Position numbers and translations under genes: made by a program
Notes under the pieces: model-generated
The model's input: the letters and a program-made list of their open reading frames with translations, nothing else
Told to the model about the DNA's origin: nothing
The model's database searches: none
Assembly (NCBI GenBank): GCA_036850595.1
Contig: CM072166.1
Span: 689,945 to 753,944 of the forward strand
DNA: 64,000 nt
Direction of reading: 5' to 3'
Source: Rhyacichthys aspro
Lineage: Eukaryota; Chordata; Actinopteri; Gobiiformes; Rhyacichthyidae
In this document: piece after piece, positions 1-10,428 of the stretch
Position numbering within the stretch: position 1 is the first letter of the stretch
Layout of the letters: each line of letters opens with the position of its first letter

Positions 1-95
1 CAGTCCCAGTACCAGTCCCGGTCCAGTCCCGGTCCAGTCCCGGTCCAGTCCCGGTCCAGTCCCGGTCCAGCCCCAGTCCAGGTTCAGTCCTGTCT
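1..95. repeat. 11-bp GC-rich minisatellite, cut by window start
   Basis: Tandem copies of an 11-bp unit (CAGTCCCGGTC) run from the first base, with a few variants (CCAGTACC, CAGCCCC) at the edges. The unit resembles a C/G-rich version of the TTTAGTCCTGG repeat seen throughout the window. The array continues upstream of the window, so its full length is unknown. Confidence 0.85.
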
Positions 96-288
96 TTTTT
101 TCTGAGGAGGAGCAGAAAAGAAGAAGACATGAAATATTGATGGAGCTCCTCCTTCAAACAGACTCCAGACTGAGCTCAGGCTGAAGACTGCGTTTCCCAT
201 GAGCCTCTGCTTCCATCTAACGCACACATCAACACACCTCCCATGATGCAACTGGTACTGCATCAAAACATACCGCAACACGTCCTGT

Positions 289-387
289 AGACCAGACCAG
301 GACCAGACCAGACCAGACCAGGACCAGACCAGGACCAGACCAGGACCAGACCAGACCAGACCAGGACCAGGACCAGGACCGAGTCTA
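289..387. repeat. GACCAG/GACCAGGACCA simple array
   Basis: About 100 bases consist almost only of GACCA and GACCAG units in irregular order. On the minus strand this reads as repeated Trp/Ser/Gly/Leu/Val, so the 106-codon minus-strand reading frame over it (84-404) is a by-product of the repeat and not a gene. Confidence 0.85.
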
Positions 388-680
388 AACCAGGACTTTA
401 TCACAACAAAACCAGGATTTAATTAAGACTAAAAAGCAGGACTAAGTCTGGGACTAAATCTGGACTAACCAGACTCTTAATTTAGAAGTAAATGTCGACT
501 AAACTGAGACTAAATCAAAACTAAATGAATAAACCCAAACTATCTTGGGCTTGTCCCAAAACTAAATCAAGGTCTGAACTAAACCGGAGAAAAACCAGGG
601 AAAACCAAGACAAAACTGGGTCTAAATCAGAACCAAACCAGGTCTAAACCAGGTCTTTCTGAGTCTAACAGACCCAGGTC
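388..680 (-). repeat. Degenerate 11-bp repeat field (CCAGGACTAAA orientation)
   Basis: Diverged units such as ACCAGGACT, AAGCAGGACTAA and ACCAGGTCTAAA recur with irregular 10-30 base spacing. The consensus is the reverse complement of the TTTAGWCCTGG unit that makes the homogeneous array at 16507-18060, hence the minus label. It appears to be an old, decayed array. Confidence 0.7.
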
Positions 681-1329
681 TGACTGTAGTATTTTATTAA
701 TGATGTGGTTTTTAAAGATTCATGGTTTGTTCAGAGAAAATCCCTGGAGACTTTTCTGTTTGAACTAAAACGAAGCAGGTCTCTTTTTGTTTGTGAATAA
801 AACAAACAGAGGCTCGTTACAGAAACGGAATATTAATTTAAACAATGCTCATGAATCCAAATAAATCACCGGTGAATTGTGTTTTCAGGATAAATCTGAC
901 GCGGGGCTGAGGTCTTCTTCTCGATCCTGAAGCCACTGGAGAAGCCTGTGTTTCATTTTTAATCCAGACTCGAGTTGAAGAGGTCATAAACACAAGGTCG
1001 CATTAATCATTTATATATTATTTATAGATTTACACGTCTTCGCTGCCCACTTTGTGAACTTTATGGTGTTATTCTGAGTCTGGTTCAGCATATTAAAAAA
1101 TAAATATCATTAAAAAGTGTATTGTATCCAGGTCCAGAATCACACGCTGTCACTGGGATAATTATGCAAATTTATGCCTGATTAGAAGATCAAATCGATC
1201 TTTCATTTCTACAAATGAAAGAAAAAAATAATAATTATTTGCAAATATGTGGCTGGTTTTGAACAAAATTGTTAAAATAAATAAATTAGTGAAATGAATT
1301 GTAAACAAATAAAAAATAAATAAATGAAT
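681..1329. other. AT-rich unannotated stretch
   Basis: No gene, RNA or element is recognised. The sequence is AT-rich with short A/T runs (for example around 1220-1325). The 68-codon minus-strand frame at 1162-1368 is rich in Phe, Leu and Ile as expected from AT-rich DNA and has no recognisable domain. Confidence 0.6.
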
Positions 1330-1520
1330 TCCAGTTCTGGTTTGGGCCCAGGTTTGGTCTTGACTCAAGACTTAAACAGGATTAAACCAGGACTAAACAT
1401 TGACAAATTTAAATTAAAGACTACATTAAACTAGAACAAAACAAATCCTCAGACATGTTCTTATCTTTAATAAAACAACACTTGCTCCAGACTTGGTTCA
1501 GATCCAGGTCTAGACCAGGT
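1330..1520 (-). repeat. Degenerate 11-bp repeat field
   Basis: Units of the CCAGGACTAAA type occur at 1372-1400 and 1425-1530 in diverged form, interleaved with unrelated bases. Same family and orientation as the field at 388-680. Confidence 0.5.
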
Positions 1521-1802
1521 CTTTCTCTCTAAAACCCGTTTATCTGTGGACTTGGTGTGAGTCCGTCTCAAGGTCGGCCTCGAGCGGCGTTCGTCTGGTT
1601 TATCTTCCTCAGACTGATGCTATCTGAACATTATCAGCCTCCACCGACGGCAAACGCCCGCTCGCCGGGCCCGCTTTTAGTCTAATCAACGTCAAAACCT
1701 GGTCCTGGTCCTGGCCTCACAAAGACCTCCTCTGACCTAAAAGACCAAGTCCAGCGGCTTCGATAATGGAATAATAGAGACCATTTACACCAGGACTCTA
1801 CC
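1521..1802. other. GC-richer non-coding block
   Basis: A block with higher GC and several CpGs (peak about 1565-1700) stands out from its AT-rich surroundings. It contains a TCTAATCAA motif and no open frame of note. It could be a conserved regulatory element, but nothing proves this from one sequence. Confidence 0.25.
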
Positions 1803-1889
1803 CCGCTTCACGGCATCGGGACGGGTCCGCTTCACGGCGTCGGGACGGGTCCGCTTCACGGCGTCGGGACGGGTCCGCTTCACGGCGTC
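1803..1889. repeat. 24-bp GC-rich minisatellite, about 3.6 copies
   Basis: Units start at 1803, 1827, 1851 and 1875, exactly 24 bases apart, with one substitution between units 1 and 2 (GGCATCG versus GGCGTCG). Each unit contains CCGCTTCACGG and GGGACGGGT. Because 24 is divisible by three, the minus strand reads as repeated Pro-Asp-Ala-Val-Lys-Arg-Thr-Arg within a short frame (1785-2048). I regard that as incidental. Confidence 0.9.
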
Positions 1890-1934
1890 AACGCTCGAGA
1901 CAAAAACACCTGAAATACACACGGCTCTGACGCA

Positions 1935-2180
1935 GGACGCAGTGTTTCTGACTAAAACAAGTCTAAACCAGGATTTAATTAGGACTAAACTGGAGCTAAA
2001 CCCAAGAATAAACAAGAACCTACCTTTTTCCAAATGAAACCAAATCAAGTCTAAGCCAGAATTTGTCCCAAAACTAAACCAGGGTCTGGACCTTGGACTA
2101 AAGCAGAATAAAACCAGGACTAAACCAAGACCAAGCCTGGGCCCAAACCAGGACTAAACCAAGACATAACCCAGCTCCAG
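1935..2180 (-). repeat. Degenerate 11-bp repeat field
   Basis: Repeated GGACTAAACC, CCAGGATTTAA and CCAGGACTAAACC units, diverged and irregularly spaced. Same family and orientation as at 388-680. Confidence 0.65.
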
Positions 2181-2685
2181 CCCCTGCTTCTCAGCTCCTT
2201 GTGCTTTTTCTCGCTGTATTTCTGTGTAAATCTCTTTGGAAACAGTAGGAAACGTGTTGAAGGACGAGGAAGACAGTCCCATAAATCCTGCTCCGGTGTG
2301 AGCTGTTGTTTTCACTGCAACGGGACTTTGTTTGGGTCAAATCGATCGCTCTGTCCCCAAAAAAACTCTCAGTCCTCTGCAGCAGATGGATTTAATGGAA
2401 GTTTGGGAAGAAAATAAATGAACGGAGGTGTGTTATTACTCAGAACACAGCCAGATCCTGGGAACGGTGTTCAATTTAGAGACAGGGTTTGAACAGGACG
2501 CAATGTGATGGAATATGTGAGAATACAAATAGAGATGTTGTGTTTGGGTAAGATTAGATTGTGTTACAAGCAGAAGAAACAAGGCCTGTATGTTCTAAAT
2601 GTCCTGCTGCATTTATTTTAAAAACTCACACAACATCAGACATAATATCAATCTTTACTGATTATATTTTTACATAAAGAGCATA
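2181..2685. other. Unannotated stretch
   Basis: No gene or element recognised. A 72-codon plus frame (2199-2417, Cys- and Ser-rich) has no recognisable domain and no neighbouring exon. Confidence 0.5.
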
Positions 2686-3262
2686 CTCGTCCCGCTGCAG
2701 GTTCTCGGAGCATCTTTAATACTGGGCTATTGTATAAATAATTCAGATAAATGATGTTAAATGACCCTCTGAGTCAGGGATTAGTCTATTTAGCAGGAAA
2801 AGTCCATTACCTGATGTTTTTTCCTGTTGCATTTAGTTCTTTAGTGTAATAACTTGCCCTTATTTTACAGCGAAACGACTCAAAAAAGATAAAATATAGA
2901 AATGGGCAGCTGTAGTAACCTTTCTTGATTCTTTTATTCTCCAACACAAAATACTAATACATTAAATTAAAGTTTAGATCTGACCTGAAACTTTTATCTC
3001 TGTCTCATTAAACACTGAAGCATCACCAACATTTATCCATGTTTCATTTGCTGCTGTTTCTCTATTTTTATCTTTTTTGAGCTGTTTCTCTGTAAAATAA
3101 GACATATTTTCAACAGAATAACACATGTCCTTGGTTTATTTTCTTGGTTGGATGTCACAGCTCATCATCGAGACGTGAGAAAATCCAGAGTTTTATGGAT
3201 CAAATATGTGACTCATTTTACTACAAACCACCAGATAATGTGTGAACCTGCAGCGGGACGAG
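2686..3262. repeat. Segment bounded by perfect 19-bp inverted repeats
   Basis: CTCGTCCCGCTGCAGGTTC at 2686-2704 is the exact reverse complement of 3244-3262. Homology does not extend inward or outward. The 577-bp span encloses an old MITE copy (2798-3165). The arms could be termini of a separate small DNA element with the MITE nested in it. No clear target-site duplication is visible outside the arms. Confidence 0.6.
2798..3165 (+). mobile_element. Old copy of TTAA MITE, variant A
   Basis: The left end AAAGTCCATTACCTGATG matches the terminal repeat of the intact copy at 44337-44655. Internal blocks follow that recur at 28560-28720 and 31520-31700: the 'CTCATTAAACACTGAAGCATC' region, the 'TTATCCATGTTTCATTTG' region and the 'GAGCTGTTTCTCTGTAAAAT' region. 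It is diverged and truncated near 3165. No coding capacity is seen, as expected for a non-autonomous element. Confidence 0.7.
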
Positions 3263-4404
3263 GGAGGGACACACAACAGGACAGTCACATGACCCTTATT
3301 TAAATTTATCGAGAAAAAAGATAGATATGTCTCTTTAAGGAACAAAATGAAGCATTACATAGTTTTGAGGTCACTTGAAGCTGTATATTTAAGTGGAATA
3401 ACAAACCTTTGTCATGTATTTCTTGTTGTTGTGTTAATGTTAGTTCCGTCAGACTCTAAAACCACTTTCATGTTAAATTAAGACTAAGGCCCTAAACTGC
3501 AGCCTCTGGATTTTTCTGTTTAAAGTTCAGAAAGAGCAGAAAAAGCAACTAGAAACGGTCTTTTGAGTATTGTGCCACAGTAAATACAATGCCTCACAGA
3601 GCTACGTTCAGACTCATTATAAATGACATTTCCCTGAGTCTTCATCTGCCTCCATCACAGCTCCACATGTTCCCTCAGAGGTGACTGCTCTCATTAACTT
3701 TCACTCAGATTTACGACTGAAATGACTGACAACCTGTCGACGCGCCGTTTGTGGCTGTTCTCACTTTGACCCGAGGCCTTTCAGCAAAAATAAACTTTCC
3801 GTTCGTCGAAAACACAGCCTTGAAATGGTCCAAAACTCAGTCTAATTAACGACATATTAAAGGTTAGATCAACAACTCGATAAATAATCAAGAAAAGTGA
3901 TTTAATGAAGGACAAATGGTGGCAGTGAAACAAAAGAAACGGAGTGAAAAGTGTGGAGGAAGCCATTTGAGATAATTAGAGTCTCACAGAGAAAATGGGC
4001 CTCTTAATTAGCTGCTTTTAAACGAGAGGTTTTGTTGATTGGACTGATTACTGCAGGAGCCCAGTCGCAGAAAGTTTGGGTTAAAAGTGCAACAAAATAA
4101 GCTTCATTTATGTTCAACTTTGCTTTTCTTATCGTGAGGTACGTGACAATAAAAAGTGCAATTACACTCACGAACACAAAAAAAAATATCACTTTTAATG
4201 AGAAAAAACACTGCTTTAAGAACGGAAACCTAGGAAACAGGAAAAAGGAATGAGAACCATGAAAAGGACACTAAAAAAGAACAAAACCTTGACGAAAATG
4301 ATCAAAATTATTACAACACTGAGGAATGACCAAAGCTGTAGCAACAGACGAGTCCAAAGTCAGGTCCAGGGGCCAATCGTGGCACAAGGTTTGATTCAAA
4401 GCAG
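3263..4404. other. Unannotated stretch with possible conserved blocks
   Basis: No gene recognised. The part at about 3640-3780 and the part at about 3960-4060 are of more balanced composition with TAATT-type motifs. Short minus-strand frames (3781-3966, 4004-4192) are hydrophobic and unrecognised. Confidence 0.4.
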
Positions 4405-4615
4405 TTGAGTCAAAGCATTAAAATACAGTCAAACTACAACATCTGTTCAAATCCATGTTTAAATCTGACTAAAACCTGCTCAAATTCAACTAAAATCTAT
4501 TTAAATTCAACTAAACCATGTTCAATTTTGACAAAAACACGTCTAAATTTTACTCAAACTTATTCAAATCTAACTGACCTGGTCAAATCTGACTAAAATG
4601 TGTTTAAATCCAAAC
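4405..4615 (-). repeat. Degenerate 21-bp repeat field
   Basis: Diverged copies of CAAATCTGACTAAAACCTG-type units, the complement of the 21-bp family (TTTTAGWTGGATTTGAACAG). The plus-strand frame at 4405-4596 (repeated Asn-Leu-Thr-Lys-Thr) is created by the 21-base period, seven codons. Confidence 0.7.
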
Positions 4616-5317
4616 AAAACACAAAATATTCGTCTCTCTGTTCTTTTGGCCTTTTGAAATATAGAGTCTATTAAAAAAGACACAAAAACAAACACTTCTT
4701 GACTGTGTTTTGTGGAAAGATTTGATATCATGAATGTCCCTAAAGCGTCACCAAATGTTTATCCAGTTCAGACGAGCCACAGACAGTCTTTAATCTTCTC
4801 TGGGTCGTCATTTGCTCCAAACATATGCTTTAACCTCAGAAAAAATGAAAAATGCTGCTGTTTTTTGTCTGAACCTTAACAGAACTAATGCATTAAAGCT
4901 CAGAGACTGATGGAGCAGTTTAAATCCTCATTATTTACACCAGGCCCTCCCTCCGTGTCTGTGGGTTACCTTCAGAGATGAACCCCGCCCACTGCCCCGC
5001 CCCTTCCATGATTAACTCCGCCCCCTGTGTCTCACCTGCGTCCCATCGCTCTCAGCGTCAGAGTAAACTCGATTTAAAGCTCATTACGGCGGCTCTGGAG
5101 GGACTCAGGAGCGGATTTATCGCAGCGAGGCTCTGCTCTGACGACTCCACCGTGTGGGGTTTTACACTTTAATGCAAATGTGGAAATGAAATTAATGAGA
5201 CGTGCAGCTGGAGCGGAAGCTAAGGGTTTGAAACGGAAAAAAGCACAGAAGTCAATGTCAGACAGAGGTTTGTGAAAAAAGAGGAACAATAGAGACGTAC
5301 AGCAGGGTCTGGAGTCG
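4616..5317. other. Unannotated stretch
   Basis: No gene recognised. A short C-rich stretch at 4980-5040 has several CCGCCC/CCGCCCC boxes, and 5040-5160 is of balanced composition. Overlapping small frames on both strands (4978-5172 plus, 5074-5367 minus) have no recognisable domain. Confidence 0.5.
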
Positions 5318-5620
5318 ATGAGTCCTGGTTTAATCCTGGTTAAGAGCTGGTTTTCACTTGGTTTCATCCAAGGTTTAGTCTTGGTTTTGAGCTCATTTTG
5401 CCTCGGTTTAGTTGTTTGTTTGGCCTTAGTTTGGTTTAGTTCTGGTTCAGAGCTAGACCTAGTTTTGTCAAGGTTTAGTCTTGGTTTAGTCCAGCTTAAT
5501 CTCAGGTTTTGTCCAAGTTTTTAAGCATGTGGTTGTGGTTTAGTCATGGATTCGATCACGGGTTAGTCCAGGTTAAATCTGGGTTTGTCTCATGATTAAG
5601 TCCTGAATTAGTCCTAGTTT
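5318..5620 (+). repeat. Degenerate 11-bp repeat field, opposite orientation
   Basis: TTTAGTCTTGG, GTTTAATCCTGG and similar units in the TTTAGTCCTGG orientation, opposite to the fields before it. The 68-codon Leu/Val/Ser-rich frame at 5318-5524 is the repeat read in frame. Confidence 0.7.
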
Positions 5621-6955
5621 AATCAATCCCAGTAGAATAAAGGACACAGTTAATACTTCAATAATCTGTATTTTCTCTCGTCTTTGTGTCGTCTTCTTCC
5701 TAAACTTCAGATTCGAGTGAAAACACGAGGCAGAGGCGTTGACATTTATTTCATTGTGATTCGAGGCTGTTTTGTTTGTGTTTCCCGTTTCACAAAGACA
5801 ACAATTACTCCCCGTTTTCACAGAGAGAGGAAGGCGCTGACATTTATGAGCCGCCGCCATCGTCTCAGATTGTAAAAGAAGAAACGGGGGCATTGTGTGC
5901 GTTAATGGGACACCGGCAGGAACACGCCTTTTTGTTTTTCGCTTCAGCGAGGAGAGGATCGGCTCTGATAAACAGCTCTTCTGATCGCCGCCGCGGGCCA
6001 AAACACAAAGACAAAAGGCAAATAAGAAAGAAAACAGGCAAACGGACAAACCTCTGGCCTCAAATGCTTCTGAAGTCGGTCCACACTGGGACACTTTTCA
6101 CCAAAGTCAGACGAGGACAGAGGAAGAACTTCAGCTCGTGTTATTTTACTGTTTATGTTTGGTTTGAAAGAGAATTTAAGATGAATTGGTCGTCATCAGA
6201 AAGATTAAAGCAGCTCTGTTCACTAATATCGTGGATCATGACCTGGTCTTGGTCTGGTCTTGGTCTTAGGCGCTCTCCAGATCCACAGAGACCATGTGGA
6301 CTGTGGAGTCAGGGTCTGGAGCTGGTCCAGAGTTCCAGGACCAGGATGAAGGTTCTACTGTGGGTCGTGTGAGAGTATTGAGTGACTGTATAAGACCTGG
6401 AGCCCAACCGTGGACTGAGAGACTCTGGAGGACGTCCAAACACAAGCCCACAGGACATTCAAGTCATGTTTAATAGAGAAGACTAACAGAGAACTTGATC
6501 AAACCTAAAGTTGGAGCTGTTACTGAACAGATCTGAGTCTGAGATGAGCCACAAGTGAAAAGTACATCAGGCTCTGACTGGGTTTTCTGACCTTCAGCTG
6601 TGTTCACAACAACAGCAGAAAATAATTAGATTAAATCTAAATCTAAAGCATTTTTTTCAGTTTTTACAGTAAATGTTTGAGTATTTGAAGAAAAACAGCC
6701 TAATATTTCATTTTCTTCACTTTCTGCAAAAGACACACATTTGATCATTTTTATCATGTTTTGATCAGATCAGAATGTGTCGTGTTCCCAATGATTTTAT
6801 GTGAATGAAGGATTTTGACTTTTGACTTTAACCTTTTTTAAACACTGCTGTTATTATGAAGACACTTAATAGATGGGCCCTAATTTAGGTTCAGGACTTT
6901 AAGGACATTAAAGTAGATCTAAAATTCTCCAACAGGCTGGATTCTCCAGGTCTGT
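5621..6955. other. Unannotated stretch
   Basis: No recognised gene. The longest frames are 173 codons (minus, 5573-6094) and 198 codons (plus, 5776-6372). They overlap each other on opposite strands, carry no recognisable domain, and part of one runs into the 11-bp repeat field. The piece at about 5700-6000 has balanced composition and several CpGs and could be regulatory. From 6590 on the sequence is AT-rich. Confidence 0.4.
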
Positions 6956-6959
6956 TCCA

Positions 6960-7045
6960 TCCTCAAGTCCTGGTCTGGTGAGTGGTCTCTCGAGCGAGGA
7001 TCAAACCCAGGACCCTCTGGTTGTGAGGTGCTAACCACCAAGTCC
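6960..7045 (-). repeat. tRNA-like SINE fragment, minus strand
   Basis: Read on the minus strand, the block contains GGTGGTTAGCACCTCACA (A-box-like) followed by GGTCCTGGGTTTGATCC (B-box-like), in the order and spacing of the tRNA-related motif common in fish interspersed repeats. It lacks a foldable acceptor stem and ends in unrelated sequence, so it is a repeat fragment and not a functional tRNA gene. Confidence 0.6.
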
Positions 7046-7779
7046 CCAGTAGAACGATGGAGACCCCAGTGGAGAAGGCTTCCAGGACCTTCACATTCAT
7101 CAGGGCCTCATCCCGGCTCCTCTCAGAGCGACTCCTAATAATGAAATCAAACTGAGAGAATCTAAAGCGAAAGACGTCACACTTCTTGTTGTTGTCTTCG
7201 TTTAAACCACGTGTTTTCATTGTTCTATCTTTGACCAACTTCTGTAAATAAATGTAGAACTGATGACAACATGTAACTTATTCTTTTATGCAGAAATATG
7301 TCATAAATGCAGGCTTCACTAACTTCAAGAGTGATTTCAAACTGAGAGGATGGATTGAACTGCCTCTGAAATCTCACTCCAACGTCCTTCAGAAGTCGTG
7401 GAAACATAAACCGGTCTGAGTCAGGTCTGTAATTATCCTAATGGCTCCAGTAACGGCACATTTCAGCTCCGTCGCTCCGTGTTTGGATCAGTTCGATAAG
7501 AAAAGAGCTCTAATGTCACTCCATCCGTTTAATGAAGCACTCTCCAAAAAGAAACGCTTTTAAACGGTTCACACACACTTCAGTCGCTCAGACGATCATC
7601 ATTAGGGCTTTTTATAAAAATAAAAATAAAAAAAACCTGAAACAGTTTCACAGAAATCAGCCGAGAGTTCAGTCTGTGTTTGCCTCCGGAAAAAAACACA
7701 ATCAGTTTGAGTCAAAGATCTGTCTCAGGAAAAAATGAGGGTTTTTAATGAAGTTTATGAAAGAAAATAATCACGACCA
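7046..7779. other. Unannotated stretch
   Basis: No gene or element recognised; only short unsupported frames on both strands. An A-rich run lies at 7615-7640. Confidence 0.5.
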
Positions 7780-8590
7780 CATTAAACCAGGACAAAATCA
7801 GGACTAAAACCCACTGAACTAGTCCAAATCCTGGACTGAACCAGGACTAAGTCAAGACCAAACCCAAACCAGAACTAAAAATAAATCAAGACCAAACCTG
7901 AGACTAATCCTGGACCAAAACTGGGACCAAAACCTGGTCTAAATCAGGCCTAAACCTGAACTAAACATGGAACAACTTTAAACCAGGACAAACCAAGAAG
8001 ACCAAACCGAGACTAAGCCAGGTCTGAACCAGGACTGATCTAACACAACATTAGAACCAGACTCAGGACTAAACCAGACTAAACCAGGTCTGAACCAGGA
8101 CTGATCTAACACAACATTACAACCAGACCAGACCTAACCTCAGGACCAAGACTAGGACCTGACCAAAACCAGGTCTACATCTACGACTAACTCTAGAACT
8201 ACTCCAGAAATCTGAGACCAAAACTTGAACCAAATTCAGGACTAAACCAGGCTAGACCAAGACAAAACCTGGGACTAAACCAGGACTAAACACAGACTAA
8301 ACTGGGGTAAAACCAGTACTAGACCCAAAAGGAAAAGTGGGACCGAATTAGGACAAAAACCAAAACAAGAACTAACTCCAGGACTAAACGTACTTTATTA
8401 AAATTAAACTAAACTTTATCCAGACTAATCCATGACTAAAGCCTTAAATCTAGGATTAAACCAGGACTAAATGAGTCTTAAATCATGACTGAACCAGATT
8501 TAAACCAGGACTGATCCACGACTAAATGAGAAAGACTAAACTAAACCGTGACCAAAGACTGGATCTAAACCAGTTTCAGATTTGACTGAA
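7780..8590 (-). repeat. Degenerate 11-bp repeat field, 0.8 kb
   Basis: Dense but diverged CCAGGACTAAA/CCAGGTCTGAA units. One internal duplication is better preserved: the stretch around 8018-8055 (CCAGGTCTGAACCAGGACTG followed by ATCTAACACAACATTA) recurs around 8085-8120, about 67 bases on. This shows that larger blocks within the field have also been duplicated. Confidence 0.75.
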
Positions 8591-9039
8591 CGGATGAAAC
8601 TCTGCGGGTTTTTAACCAGCTCTCGTTTGTCTGAACTCCAGCAGAACCCAGACTCAGAATAATCCTCCTGAACTCACTTTCACCCAAAACTCAGCCGTAA
8701 ATAAGCGCCCGTGCCTTCGTTAGCGGGACACGTCTGCTCGGACCGTCCCGCTGCGTCCTTATTAAACATAAATCTGACTAATCGAAGCGGCGCGCTCGAC
8801 TGCGGAGGGAATATCGCGGCTCGATTAGGGCTGACCTTTCGAAAACACAGCAGTCATATTTGAAACTGTACAGTGTCTTATTATAGAGTTATTAATGGAG
8901 AAAAGACGGGAAGAGAAAACAAGAGTCTAGATCTGTGAGAGTTTAGATGAAGGGCATGTGTGCAGATGTAAAGTGGGTTTAATGAAGAGATGGCATTTAT
9001 TCACAAGAAAGAAGCTATTTTTAAGCAAAGAATGAGACT
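8591..9039. other. GC-rich CpG block, then AT-rich DNA
   Basis: Positions 8690-8840 are GC-rich with many CpGs (GCGGCGCGCTCG, TATCGCGG) between two AT-rich repeat fields, and include TAATCGAAG and GATTAGGGC homeobox-like motifs. No open frame accompanies it. It is a candidate regulatory or conserved non-coding block; this is inference from composition only. Confidence 0.3.
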
Positions 9040-9715
9040 AATTTAAGACTAAATGAAAGGCACATCTAGGACCAAATGAAGAATAAAATAAAGATCAAAC
9101 CAGGTCTAAATAAACCAAGAGATAAGGATTAAACAGGACTAAACTTGGACCAAAGTCAGGACTAATCCAAAAGCCAAAGAAATGCAAAAAGATGGAAATT
9201 ATTTTTGATATTTTAAAGAAAAGTTAAAAAACAAAGCCAGGAGTAAATCAAGACTCAAGCAGAACTAAAGGACGACAAAACCAAAGAGTTAAAATAGAAC
9301 GAGACTCGATCAAACCAGAAAAGATTCAATCTGATCATTAACCTCGGACTAAAGCAAACCTACGTCTTTGAGTTTTTACAGGATTAACAGGAATAAAACT
9401 AAAACTACAGCAGCACTAAATCCAGTCAGAACTAAACCAGGACTAAAGTTGTACAAAACCAAGGCCAAAAACAGGACTAAACCATGGACTAGAGCAAAAC
9501 TAAACCAGACATTAAACGGCAAAAGGACTAAACCAGGGATAAATACCAAACTCTGGAATGAACCAAGACAAAATCCAGTTTTAAACAAAGATCTGGACTA
9601 AAATCAAGACTTGACAGTGATTAAACCAGGTCTAAACCCAAACAAACCCTTAATCAGGCCAAACAAGGACTAAAAGTATTAAATCTGAACTAAACCGGGT
9701 CTAAAAGCTTGTCAC
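9040..9715 (-). repeat. Degenerate 11-bp repeat field
   Basis: Diverged ACTAAACCAGGAC units, densest at 9360-9700. The overlapping plus (9368-9601) and minus (9376-9588) frames are repeat-derived. Confidence 0.7.
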
Positions 9716-10117
9716 ATAAACCTGAAATGAACCGAGCTCAGAGTCACAGCCGAACACAGCAATGAACTCGTCTCCTGAAATAAATCTGTTCAAAGCGACT
9801 GAAGTGTGATTCATATTCTGAGTCCGAGCGTCTTTCAGAGCGACCAGGACGTCTGTCGCTTTAATTATCATTTTTCATGAAGTCATATAACCTTCCAGAT
9901 GTGTCCAAGGTGAGTTCAGACGGACACTCTGACAATTTAAATATTATCACTGACAAATGAGACTCAGAAATTAACGACTCAATATATTTATGGAGGAATG
10001 TTTTACTGATAAATACTGTGTGAAAACAAGGGCTAGACTTTTCAGAGCAGATTTCAGGATTTAAGCAAGATTAAACTCTAAACTAATCCTGGTTAAAAAA
10101 GAATGTGGCTTGTCACA
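9716..10117. other. Unannotated stretch
   Basis: No gene or element recognised in these 400 bases. Confidence 0.5.
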
Positions 10118-10247
10118 TGACGTTCCAGGAAGTTTAATAGCTGCAGATAAAGTGTATTTTCAGCTGAATATGTCTTTTAACAGAGAAACAGCTGAAAAAA
10201 GAAAAGCATCAACAGAGAAAAGGGAGACAACGTAAAACACATATAAC

Positions 10248-10284
<37 letters not shown>

Positions 10285-10428
10285 ACATAAATACTGTCAA
10301 TTCAATCACGTAATGTTTAACGAGGAGGAGATAATTGTCGTCCTGACGCTGAAGTCACAGCTAAGCTAACGCTAAACTCTAAACTTCAGTTTGGTCAAAT
10401 GGATTAGTATTTTGGAGGAAACATTGGT
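10118..10428 (-). mobile_element. TTAA MITE variant B, truncated, with TA expansion
   Basis: Matches the complement of the complete variant B copy at 14243-14813: the TGACGTTCCAGGAAG block, the AGCTGAATATGTCTTTTAAC block, the GAGATAATTGTCGTCCTGACG block and the GCTAAGCTAACGC block in that order. The left end is lost (starts at CTTGTCACATG). At 10240-10288 a TATATA/TACA microsatellite has expanded where other copies read only ACACAGATAAATAC. Confidence 0.85.
10240..10288. repeat. (TA)n microsatellite inside MITE
   Basis: About 45 bases of alternating TA with one TACA interruption. The equivalent site in the MITE copy near 41840 has no such tract. Confidence 0.9.

Noticed and set aside
84..404. 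106-codon minus frame
   Set aside because: Its N-terminal half is the GACCAG array; the rest is unsupported.
5573..6372. Overlapping 173- and 198-codon frames on opposite strands
   Set aside because: No recognisable domain; the two overlap, and one runs into 11-bp repeat sequence.
6960..7045. Functional tRNA gene on the minus strand
   Set aside because: A- and B-box-like motifs are present, but no acceptor stem or complete cloverleaf is seen; it fits a SINE-type fragment.
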